A stretch of 64,000 bases of DNA from an uncultured Opitutaceae bacterium. GTDB taxonomy: Bacteria > Verrucomicrobiota > Verrucomicrobiia > Opitutales > Opitutaceae. The translations under genes were made by a program, and so were the position numbers. The stretch lies in assembly GCA_951813085.1 (NCBI GenBank), contig OX638348.1, positions 1,373,627 to 1,437,626 on the forward strand, read 5' to 3'. A model generated the notes under the pieces. The model was not told the DNA's origin. It was given only the letters and a program-made list of their open reading frames with translations, and did not search any database. Shown here one piece after another: positions 17,783 to 25,941 of the stretch. The stretch's first letter is position 1. Each line of letters opens with the position of its first letter.

Positions 17783-19162
17783 ATGAACGACAAACCTAAT
17801 ATTATCCTCATTAATTGCGACGACCTTGGCTATGGAGACCTGGGATGCTACGGCTCCGCCAAGAACAATACACCCCACCTGGATAAGCTCGCCTCGGAAG
17901 GCCTGAGGTTCACTGATTTCTATATGGCCTCGCCCGTCTGTTCCCCGTCACGCGGAGCGATGATGACCGGCTGCTATCCGCCTCGAATCGGATTCGGAAG
18001 CTTCCACGGGCAGGTCGTGCTGTTTCCCGGCTACGACATCGGCTTGAATCCGAATGAAATAACGGTCGCCTCGCAATTGAAGCAGGCGGGTTATGCCACC
18101 AAGATCATCGGCAAATGGCATTGCGGGGATCAACCGGAGTTCCTTCCCACACGCCATGGGTTCGATTCGTATTTCGGAATCCCTTACAGCAACGACATGG
18201 GGCGCCAAATCGACCGACCCGACAATCCGCCATTGCCGGTAGTCCGCGATGAAACCGTAATTCAAGAGCAACCGGATCAGCGCGGTATTACCGAGCGTTA
18301 TGCAGATGAAGCGCTTCAGTTCATCGACGAGCATACAGAGGACGAATCGCCATTCTTCCTTTACCTGGCCCACATGTACGTTCACGTGCCGTTATTCGTC
18401 CCCAAGCAATTCCTGGAAGCGTCGTCGAACGGCGCTTATGGGGCAGCGGTTGAATGCATCGATTGGTGCATGAGCGTATTGATGGATCGCTTAAAGGAGC
18501 GGGGCATCGATGAAAACACGCTCATCATTTTCACAAGCGACAACGGATCGCGCGCTCAAGGTGAGGGCGGGAGCAATGGCCCCTGTCGCGGCACCAAGCA
18601 GGAAACCTGGGAAGGAGGGCAGCGCGTTTCCTGCATTATGCGGTGGCCGAAGGCGATCAAGCCGGGAACGGTTTCAAATGCAGTCGTATCATCCATGGAT
18701 TTCTTTCCAACCCTTTCCAACCTTGTGGGAGTTCCTCTCCCGGAGGATCGCATCATCGACGGCCACGATATCAGCGCCTTTTTTAGCGGTCCAGATGCAG
18801 CTGCACCGAACGATACTTTCTTCTATTATAAGCAGGATGCCTTGGAGGCGGTTCGAGTAGGCGACTGGAAATTGCATTTCCGCAAGGGCGATGAGACAAT
18901 GGACGCCCTCTACAATTTGAGGGACGACGTAGGCGAAAGCGTCAATCTGTATTCAGAAAACCCAGATATCGTGGAAGCTCTTTCGCAGAAGGCTCAAGCC
19001 ATGCGCGAAGATATCGGCGACGACTCGCGTGGAATCGTAGGCAAGAACGTACGTCCAATCGGCAAGGTCGAAAACGGCAAACCTCTAACTCAATATCGGG
19101 AAGACCATCCCTACATGATCGCCATGTACGACCTTGCGGACATGGCTACCATGAGCGGGTAG
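17783..19162 (+). CDS. Cysteine-type sulfatase (arylsulfatase family)
   Basis: From ATG at 17783 the protein has 459 residues; a TTG at 17765 is in frame. Metal-binding residues are in INCDDLGYGDLG, and the formylglycine motif is C53-S-P-S-R57 with the following TGCYPPRIG. Further family segments are GKWHCG, FFLYLAHMYVHVP and FTSDNGS. The cysteine must be oxidised to formylglycine by a separate maturase not seen in this window. There is no signal peptide, so it probably works in the cytoplasm on an imported sulfated compound. It lies by an AraC regulator, an MFS transporter and a Gfo/Idh oxidoreductase, which points to sugar catabolism. Confidence 0.9.
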   Translation: MNDKPNIILINCDDLGYGDLGCYGSAKNNTPHLDKLASEGLRFTDFYMASPVCSPSRGAMMTGCYPPRIGFGSFHGQVVLFPGYDIGLNPNEITVASQLKQAGYATKIIGKWHCGDQPEFLPTRHGFDSYFGIPYSNDMGRQIDRPDNPPLPVVRDETVIQEQPDQRGITERYADEALQFIDEHTEDESPFFLYLAHMYVHVPLFVPKQFLEASSNGAYGAAVECIDWCMSVLMDRLKERGIDENTLIIFTSDNGSRAQGEGGSNGPCRGTKQETWEGGQRVSCIMRWPKAIKPGTVSNAVVSSMDFFPTLSNLVGVPLPEDRIIDGHDISAFFSGPDAAAPNDTFFYYKQDALEAVRVGDWKLHFRKGDETMDALYNLRDDVGESVNLYSENPDIVEALSQKAQAMREDIGDDSRGIVGKNVRPIGKVENGKPLTQYREDHPYMIAMYDLADMATMSG

Positions 19163-19202
19163 AGCGAACTCGAACGCTTTCAGTGTTTGGGGGACCTGAC
19201 CT

Positions 19203-20081
19203 TTATAGATTTCGCTCCATGCGCTTCCGGTGGGCGTCTCGAAATGTGGCGGGTGATTGGCCGGTGGCGGTTTGAAATCGTTTAGTGAAACTTGAGGGAT
19301 TGGCGTAGCCGAGTTCGTAGGCGATCCGCTTGATCGGAATCGCGTCTTCGATGAGCAGGCTCATGGCGCTCTCTAGGCGCTTCTGGGTTCGAAATTGGGC
19401 GGGTGACGTGTTCTTCGCTTTTCTAAATTTTTTGCGGAAGGATTCGTAGGATAGACCAAGCGACTCCGCGATCAATTCGAGGTTCAGGTTCTGGTCCAGT
19501 TTATCGCCAAGCAAATAGCAGGCTCGTTCGATCAGGTCGTCTTCCGCTTGAGTGCGTTGCATGAGACGTTCCCGTCTATAGAATTCGAGAATGAGAGGAA
19601 TGGTATCCAATAGAAGGTGTCGCGTTTCGTTACGGGTATATGTTTTAAAATCGTGCACGTACGATAGCAGGCGTTTCAGGAACACTGCGTCTACCCCCAC
19701 CTTGAAGACGGAGGGTTCGCTTTGGGCGATTCCGGTTTCGAGAAAACTGGCATAGAGGGATAGGGGGAGAATCATGAAGAACTCGAGGTGCTCGAAGGAC
19801 TCGAATCGGTGGATGCTGTATCGCCGATTTGGATATCGTTGCACCACGCTTCCGGGAGCGAAGGCGAAGCGCTTCCCTTTGTCGTCCCTGAATTCTCCTT
19901 CACCTCGTAGGACATAGGAAAGCGAATAGGCTCCTTGGGCAGCATTCGTCTTGCGCGTCTGCAACTCTGGCAAGCCCACGTGGAATCCGGTTGATAGGAG
20001 ATCTTCTCCGGTGGAGGAGCTCACGAAGCGATGGTGCACTTCCCGTTCGATTTCGTCTAAGCGGCGGCTTATTTCTCGCAT
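19203..20081 (-). CDS. AraC family transcriptional regulator
   Basis: From ATG at 20081 the protein has 292 residues. GGGAAAGAG lies 6 nt upstream, which decides this start over upstream in-frame starts (the frame is open to 20180). The N-terminal half resembles a cupin ligand-binding domain (LSYVLRGEGEFRDDKG, FAFAPGSVVQRYP). The C-terminal ~100 residues are the double helix-turn-helix: LELIAESLGLSYESFRKKFRK, then IKRIAYELGYANPSSFTKRF, ending in the typical TGQSPATFR. It is divergent from the MFS gene (142 nt between the starts), so it probably controls the transporter and nearby catabolic genes in response to a sugar. Confidence 0.9.
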   Translation of the reverse strand: MREISRRLDEIEREVHHRFVSSSTGEDLLSTGFHVGLPELQTRKTNAAQGAYSLSYVLRGEGEFRDDKGKRFAFAPGSVVQRYPNRRYSIHRFESFEHLEFFMILPLSLYASFLETGIAQSEPSVFKVGVDAVFLKRLLSYVHDFKTYTRNETRHLLLDTIPLILEFYRRERLMQRTQAEDDLIERACYLLGDKLDQNLNLELIAESLGLSYESFRKKFRKAKNTSPAQFRTQKRLESAMSLLIEDAIPIKRIAYELGYANPSSFTKRFQTATGQSPATFRDAHRKRMERNL

Positions 20082-20222
20082 AGGCTCTTTCCCATTTTGG
20101 ACATGCAATATACCACTGGGAACAAGGCAACGTTCTTGCGCCGTTTGGAATGGGATTAGATAGTGCAATCTCCCCAGCAACTTTCTTTCTTAGCAATTCC
20201 AGCGGTTCAAACCCCAATCCCC

Positions 20223-21452
20223 ATGAACGAACTTAGATCCAAGCAAACGCGTTTCTCGGCAATGATGCTCCTCCAGTTCTTTACCCGAGGAACCTGGTTC
20301 GTCACCCTGGGCACCTACTTGGGCAAAGGGCTGGGGCAGGAGGGCTCCTATATTGGCTTTTCGTACAGCCTCTTTGGCGTCGCGGCGATCATTACTCCGT
20401 TCTTCGTGGGAATGGTGGCGGATCGCTATTTCGCTACGGAACGCGTCCTAGGTGTACTCAATATTTCCGCGGGCGCGCTGATGCTCGTCCTCTCTCAGGT
20501 AACCGATCCTTCCACCTTCGTTTGGGCGCTCTTCGCCTACTGTATCGTATACACGCCTACGGAAGCGCTGAGCAATTCCGTGGTATTCCATCATCTCCCC
20601 CGAAAGTACTTCGCCTATGTGCGTCTATTCGGCACGGTCGGCTGGGTATTGGCTGGCTTATCGGTCAACTACGTTTTGGGAATCTTTGTCCCCAATGTTG
20701 AAGCGACTGCGGTACCGCTAATCCTTTCCGCCGGATCCTCGGTAGTTCTGGGACTGTACAATTTCACGCTGCCTGCCACCCCGGTTCAGAACAAGGGCGA
20801 GAAAGCGAGCTTCAAGGATGTCATCAGCATTGACGCCCTCCGGCTGATGAAAGAGCCGAGCTTCACGGTATTCCTGGTCGCTTGCCTGCTGATCGGCATT
20901 CCGATCCAGATGTACTTCGCTTTCTTCAATATGTTCTTGAACGACATTGGCGTCGCCAATGTAGCCAGCAAGATGACCTTAGGCCAGGTATCGGAAGCGG
21001 CGTTCATGGTATTCGTTCCCTGGATGATCGGCAGGATCGGGCTAAAGTGGATGATGACCCTTGGGCTCGCGTTCTGGTCGATTCGCTACTTCCTATTTTC
21101 CGGAATCACTGTCGATGCGGAAACGCTCATAATTTTCTCCATCTTGATCCATGGAGCCTGCTACGACTTCTTCAATGTCACGGGATCCATCTACGTCGAC
21201 CTCAAGGCGGGCGAGAAATTCCGCTCTGCGGCTCAGGGCCTGTTCATGCTTGTATTTCTAGGTCTCGGCAAGTTCTTCGGTTCGAATGTGGCCGGGTTCA
21301 TCGCCGAAAAGAATCCAGGCATCGGGGAAGCTGCCTACAATTGGAGTGGCATTTTCAATACAACAGGAATCATTACAGCAGGCGTAACGCTGGCCTTCAT
21401 CCTCAGCTTCCGAGACAAGCAAAAGTACGACTTGGACAAGGTGAATGGATAA
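20223..21452 (+). CDS. MFS transporter, NupG/nucleoside-symporter-like
   Basis: From ATG at 20223 the protein has 409 residues. Upstream in-frame codons to 20163 only extend into the regulator's promoter region. About 12 membrane helices are visible. The opening (RFSAMMLLQFFTRGTWFVTLGTYL) and the VRLFGTVGWVLAGL segment match the nucleoside:H+ symporter (NupG/XapB) branch, which also includes many uncharacterised sugar importers. Given its neighbours, import of a mono- or disaccharide is more likely than a nucleoside. It is followed 31 nt later by a Gfo/Idh oxidoreductase on the same strand. Confidence 0.82.
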   Translation: MNELRSKQTRFSAMMLLQFFTRGTWFVTLGTYLGKGLGQEGSYIGFSYSLFGVAAIITPFFVGMVADRYFATERVLGVLNISAGALMLVLSQVTDPSTFVWALFAYCIVYTPTEALSNSVVFHHLPRKYFAYVRLFGTVGWVLAGLSVNYVLGIFVPNVEATAVPLILSAGSSVVLGLYNFTLPATPVQNKGEKASFKDVISIDALRLMKEPSFTVFLVACLLIGIPIQMYFAFFNMFLNDIGVANVASKMTLGQVSEAAFMVFVPWMIGRIGLKWMMTLGLAFWSIRYFLFSGITVDAETLIIFSILIHGACYDFFNVTGSIYVDLKAGEKFRSAAQGLFMLVFLGLGKFFGSNVAGFIAEKNPGIGEAAYNWSGIFNTTGIITAGVTLAFILSFRDKQKYDLDKVNG

Positions 21453-21483
21453 GGCTCACGGATAAGTACGAACCATACGCATC

Positions 21484-22719
21484 ATGAAAGACATAAAGAA
21501 GGTTGGGATCATTGGCTGCGGGGCCCGTGGTCTGCATCACATTGGATTCAATATGGTCGATAGCCATGACGAGACTGGACTCCAAATATCGGCCGTCGCC
21601 AATCGCTCTCCCGAGAGCTCGGACTACGCCGCTACGGAGCTCGAGAAGCGTTATCAATCCGTAGGACTGGAAACCATGGTGGATCGCTGCGATTCCTATC
21701 GAGAGCTACTCGCGGATGGATCGATCGACTTGGTCATCATTACCTCGCATACGGATGCGCATGCGGAGCACACGGTGGCGGCTTTGGAAGCCGGCAAGAA
21801 GGTGTATTTGGACAAGCCGATATCGGTGACTTTGGAAGACGCCAAGATCATCGCAGATGCGGAACGCGCTTCTGGCGATCGTTTGCTAATGGGGTTCACG
21901 CGTCGATACGAAAATTCTTGGCTGAAGATGAAGGAATTGCTTGATGACGGAGCGGTAGGCAGCCTACAGATGATTTTGCTGCGCTCCATCATTCCCTACA
22001 GCCGCTACCTGCAAGGGTGGCATCGCAAGCGCGAATGGTCAGGCGGCCCCTTGAACGATAAGTGCAGCCATCACTTCGATGTCTTTCGCTGGATGGCTGA
22101 CTCAGACTGCCTATCCATGAGCGCGTTCGGAGGACGATCGGGCGTGTTCAAGCCCGATCCGACGGCGCCCACCCGATGCTCCGAATGCGATCGCGAATGC
22201 GCCTACCGAAGAGGGGACCTGCTAGAGGAATCTAAAGAAACGGTCAGTAGCTCATTCGTGAATACGCGTAATCCAAATGATGAACGTTCGATTCAAGACG
22301 CTTGCGTCTACAGTCCGGGCAACAACGTAGAGGATTTCGGAAGCGTGAACATGCAGCTCGGCGACGGCGTTGTGGGCAACTTGTTCTTCACCATTTTCGG
22401 TCCGCTTGCCCCTGATGGCGAGACGCTCGAGCTCGTAGGCGATTCCGGTCGGCTCGTGCTTTCTCGCTCCGACGGAATGATACGGAGCTATACCGAGTTC
22501 GGACGCGAGACCGATACGTTTTTCGCGGGCGGCGACGAGTTCGATTCTTCTCACTATGGGTCAGACAAGAATCTGGTTCGCCACATGCGAGACTTCTGCG
22601 ATGGGGCCGATCCGGTATGCGACGGGCAGGATGGTTACCGTTCCCTGCAGATGGTCTGCGGCGCCCGCGACTCGTTCGATTCCAAAGGAGCGATGCAATC
22701 CCTAGCGGACATTAGTTAA
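21484..22719 (+). CDS. Gfo/Idh/MocA family oxidoreductase
   Basis: The protein has 411 residues. The N-terminal Rossmann motif is VGIIGCGARGLHHIGF. LVIITSHTDAHAEHTVAALEAGKKVYLDKPISVT contains, in parts, the family's conserved Glu/Asp-Lys-Pro segment (here DKP). The C-terminal domain has NDKCSHHFDVFRWM with the family's active-site histidines. Four cysteines (CSECDRECAYR) sit in the middle, an unusual cluster that could bind metal. There is no signal peptide. These enzymes oxidise or reduce sugars or inositols with NAD(P). It lies between the transporter and the PHP-domain gene, probably in one transcript. Confidence 0.87.
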   Translation: MKDIKKVGIIGCGARGLHHIGFNMVDSHDETGLQISAVANRSPESSDYAATELEKRYQSVGLETMVDRCDSYRELLADGSIDLVIITSHTDAHAEHTVAALEAGKKVYLDKPISVTLEDAKIIADAERASGDRLLMGFTRRYENSWLKMKELLDDGAVGSLQMILLRSIIPYSRYLQGWHRKREWSGGPLNDKCSHHFDVFRWMADSDCLSMSAFGGRSGVFKPDPTAPTRCSECDRECAYRRGDLLEESKETVSSSFVNTRNPNDERSIQDACVYSPGNNVEDFGSVNMQLGDGVVGNLFFTIFGPLAPDGETLELVGDSGRLVLSRSDGMIRSYTEFGRETDTFFAGGDEFDSSHYGSDKNLVRHMRDFCDGADPVCDGQDGYRSLQMVCGARDSFDSKGAMQSLADIS

Positions 22720-22770
22720 GGCTTCCCAATTTTCAATTCGTGACGATTCGAGCAATTCGTGGGCAATGAC

Positions 22771-24309
22771 ATGACCGCATCATCCAATTTCTACTCCGAC
22801 CAAGAGCTACTCTTCGGTGATTTGCACAATCACTGCGGATTGTCTTATGGTCACGGTTCCTTCGAAGATGCCTTACGCAATGCGCGCGAACAGCTCGATT
22901 TCTGTTCCATTACCGGACATGCGCATTGGCCCGATATGCCTGCGCCCGATGAACGCATCCAATACATCATCGATTTTCACGAGGAAGGCTTTGCCAAGCT
23001 CAAACGCAATTGGCCTGAAATGTTGAATACGATTAAGGCCTACAATGACGAGGAACGTTTCGTCGTCTTTCCCGGATTCGAAATCCATTCCAATGCGGAT
23101 GGGGACCGAACCATTATCTACAAAGATATCTCAGGCGAAATCATCTACGCTGACAGCATTCCTGATCTGCACTCGCGTCTGGCCTCCTTGGAAGAGGAGG
23201 GGACAGAGAGCCTCGCGTTCGCTCACCACATCGGCTACCGGACTGGCACCCGTGGCATCAGTTGGAAGACCTTCGATGCTCATTGGAGTCCCTTCGTGGA
23301 ATTGCTGTCCATGCATGGCTGCTCTGAAGAAAACGAGAATACGCGCCCCTTTTTGCATTCGATGGGGGGATCGGATTGGGAGAGCACTATTCAGTACGGA
23401 CTAAAGCAAGGCCATGTGTTTGGCTTTTCGGGACATACGGATCACCACAGCGGTCATCCGGGCAGCTATGGCCATGGCGTTACGGGGCTCTGGTCCTCGG
23501 GCCGCAACCGGCAGGCCATTTGGGATGCATTGCGAAATCGACAAACCTACGCGTTGACCGGTGATCGGATCCGCTTGGAGTACTTGCTCAATGGAGCTCC
23601 GATGGGTTCTCTCATCCCGGTGTCAAAGCAGATAGAGCTCGCGGTTTCCATTAACGCCTCGGGACCGATCGACTGCGTCGACATCCTTAAGAACAACCAG
23701 CTGGTTCATCGGGTTTCGCAAATGGACATGGCATCGTCGCCGGAAGAGACATCCAATATTCGAACACTCGTATATTTGGAGCTGGGTTGGGGCGAGCGTT
23801 CGAAGGCGGCGCCATGGGAAGTAGAGTTGGGAATTTCCGAGGGACGCATTCTGCGTGTCGAGCCGCGTTTTCGGGGACGGGAAGTGGTTTCGCCGGTCGA
23901 GGCGGATGAAGGCGACACGGCCGATTTCTATGAGTCTTCATGGGAACGCGTGGACAATAGCCTTGTTCGCTTCCAAACGACCACGCGAAGCAATCCAAAC
24001 AATGCCACGAATGCATCGCAAGGAATGTGCCTTGAAGTCGAAATGCCCCAGAATGGTTCAATCAACGCGATATTGAATGGGAAGCGAAAGGCCATCCCGT
24101 TGGAGCGTCTCTTGCGCGGCGCAAAAACCGGTCATCTCGGCGGGATCGATTCGCCTGCCTATCGTTTTCATCGGGCGCCGCGCGCGAACGAATTTCAATG
24201 GTCGTTCGAGTGGTCCGATTCCGATGATGCGGAGGCTCAGTACTACGTTCGAGTCCGTCAAAAGAACGATCAATGGGCCTGGAGCTCTCCGATCTTTCTT
24301 CGTGGGTAG
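22771..24309 (+). CDS. PHP-domain metal-dependent hydrolase-like protein
   Basis: From ATG at 22771 the protein has 512 residues; GTG 22759 is an alternative. LLFGDLHNHCGLSYGHG gives the first PHP metal-binding histidines, and CSITGHAHW, FPGFEIHSN and GFSGHTDHHSGHPG carry others. The last ~200 residues form a separate, mostly beta domain ending in YVRVRQKNDQWAWSSPIF. PHP proteins are usually phosphoesterases. This architecture resembles DUF3604-like proteins often found beside sulfatases and sugar oxidoreductases; the substrate is unknown. It follows the Gfo/Idh gene by about 50 nt. No signal peptide is seen. Confidence 0.75.
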   Translation: MTASSNFYSDQELLFGDLHNHCGLSYGHGSFEDALRNAREQLDFCSITGHAHWPDMPAPDERIQYIIDFHEEGFAKLKRNWPEMLNTIKAYNDEERFVVFPGFEIHSNADGDRTIIYKDISGEIIYADSIPDLHSRLASLEEEGTESLAFAHHIGYRTGTRGISWKTFDAHWSPFVELLSMHGCSEENENTRPFLHSMGGSDWESTIQYGLKQGHVFGFSGHTDHHSGHPGSYGHGVTGLWSSGRNRQAIWDALRNRQTYALTGDRIRLEYLLNGAPMGSLIPVSKQIELAVSINASGPIDCVDILKNNQLVHRVSQMDMASSPEETSNIRTLVYLELGWGERSKAAPWEVELGISEGRILRVEPRFRGREVVSPVEADEGDTADFYESSWERVDNSLVRFQTTTRSNPNNATNASQGMCLEVEMPQNGSINAILNGKRKAIPLERLLRGAKTGHLGGIDSPAYRFHRAPRANEFQWSFEWSDSDDAEAQYYVRVRQKNDQWAWSSPIFLRG

Positions 24310-24438
24310 CGCAGAACGGAAGCATCAAGCCTGCGGCGAGCGACAATTAGATTGCGGGAACGACCCGAACGGAGCAAAATCCTGTAGTCTTTCCTAAATA
24401 CACGTAATCGAGCTATCTTACTAATTCACCCCAACCCA

Positions 24439-25605
24439 ATGAAAACTCCGCTCAATAATTGCCTGACTATCCTGCTAATTTCGGTTGCCTCGATAAATTC
24501 GTTTGGTGAAGAACCGCAATTCGAAGCGCAGGTGATCGATCCCGCGATTCAAATCGGATACGGACTCGCCATCGGGGACGTTAATGGCGACGGTAAGGAC
24601 GACATACTCCTGGCGGACAAGCGTCATTTTTTCTGGTACGAAAACCCAAGCTGGGAACGCCGCCTTTTTTGGACGCTTTCCACGGACGAGAATCAAGACA
24701 CGCTCCGCGGCAATGTATGTATCGCCGCTCGCGACATAGATGGTGATGGAAAAGTGGAGGTCGCAGTGGGTACGAATTGGAATCCGGGCGAGACGGTGAG
24801 CGAAGAGAAATCTGGCGGCGTTTGGTTTGTCGGATCGCTGGGGAAGATCAGCCCGAAGAAGCTTCCGCATGAACCAACCACGCACCGAATGCGTTGGGTA
24901 CGCGGTGAATCAGGTTACGCGCTCGTTGTCGTCCCATTGCATGGGCGGGGAAATCAAGGAGGCGCCGGCGAGAAGGGTAGCCGCATCTTCGCCTACAATG
25001 CGGGAAGCGATCCCTACGATTCGAAGTGGGAGCAAACTCTCGTCGAAGAACGCTTACACAAGACGCACAATTTCGACGTGCTCCCAAATGACTGGAATGC
25101 GCCGGATTCTCTTTTGCTAGGAGGAGCCGAAGGCTTCTCTCTCGCTACTCAAGCAGGAAACCAATGGAAATCGGAAAGGATTGAGGGACTCGAGCGCGCT
25201 CCCGGTGAGATAAAAGTGATTGAAGCGAATCGATCCCTCGCCGCGATCGAACCGATGCATGGGAACAATGTCGTGCATTACAGCCGCGTGAACGCGAAGT
25301 GGGAACGGACCGTACTGGACGATAGCTTGAATCAAGGACACGCCATCGCTGCGGCCGATTTTCTGGGAACCGGTACACCGCAAATCGTAGCGGGCTGGCG
25401 AAATCCGGACAAATCAGGAAAAGTGGGTATTCGATTGTACCAGCAGGACCATGACGGCGCTTGGGCGACGAGCGTAATCGACGACAACGCCATGGCCTGC
25501 GAGGATCTAAAGGCGGTCGACTTGAATAATGATGGGAAAGTCGATCTTGTCGCTTCTGGGCGCCGTACCAAAAACGTCATTATATATTGGAATCGCGACA
25601 ACTAG
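24439..25605 (+). CDS. Exported FG-GAP/VCBS-repeat protein
   Basis: The protein has 388 residues with a signal peptide (about residues 1-24, ending NSFGEE). Calcium-binding-like FG-GAP/VCBS repeats are seen as GDVNGDGKDDILLAD, DIDGDGKVEVAVG and DLNNDGKVDLVASG, with weaker copies between them, such as AADFLGTGTPQIVAGW. The whole protein is probably one beta-propeller, as in integrin-alpha-like domains. It follows the PHP gene on the same strand after 129 nt. The role may be surface carbohydrate or protein binding; no catalytic motif is seen. Confidence 0.82.
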   Translation: MKTPLNNCLTILLISVASINSFGEEPQFEAQVIDPAIQIGYGLAIGDVNGDGKDDILLADKRHFFWYENPSWERRLFWTLSTDENQDTLRGNVCIAARDIDGDGKVEVAVGTNWNPGETVSEEKSGGVWFVGSLGKISPKKLPHEPTTHRMRWVRGESGYALVVVPLHGRGNQGGAGEKGSRIFAYNAGSDPYDSKWEQTLVEERLHKTHNFDVLPNDWNAPDSLLLGGAEGFSLATQAGNQWKSERIEGLERAPGEIKVIEANRSLAAIEPMHGNNVVHYSRVNAKWERTVLDDSLNQGHAIAAADFLGTGTPQIVAGWRNPDKSGKVGIRLYQQDHDGAWATSVIDDNAMACEDLKAVDLNNDGKVDLVASGRRTKNVIIYWNRDN

Positions 25606-25941
25606 CGCTGGATCTACGAAGAATCGCCTAGTGTATTCACTTCTCTATACTACTTTGCTGAGCGAAGTTCTTTCGCTTTAACGTTTAATTGCGTAATTCA
25701 GGCGTCGGGCGCCTTGACAGGGGCGCATGAGTCTTCCTAAAATCGAAGCCGATCGAGAGTAGTGCGGCCGTATCGAATTTCATGTTTCTTCTCGAAATCC
25801 GCGAATGAATTCCGAAAGCAAATATCGTAGATGTTTGCTCGGATCTATACGGCACCTTGGTGTCAAAATAACCCCCCCGAAATCAATGAATAGGCATCCC
25901 ATGAGGTCTCGCCCCAGTTCATCCAACTCTCTTTTAACAGT
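25606..25941. other. Long 5' region of hppA
   Basis: These 336 nt lie between the VCBS gene and hppA and hold no credible gene. A good sigma70-type promoter is present at 25714-25743, leaving an untranslated leader of about 190 nt. A run of seven C's occurs near 25875. I found no recognisable riboswitch. Confidence 0.5.
25714..25743 (+). promoter_or_regulatory. Candidate sigma70 promoter for hppA
   Basis: A perfect -35 box TTGACA (25714-25719) is followed after 18 nt by TAAAAT (25738-25743). It points at hppA, whose ATG is at 25942. The call is by eye only. Confidence 0.45.

Noticed and set aside
20882..21487. 201-codon plus-strand ORF inside the MFS gene
   Set aside because: Out-of-frame shadow of the transporter; composition is His/Arg-rich and has no membrane helices.
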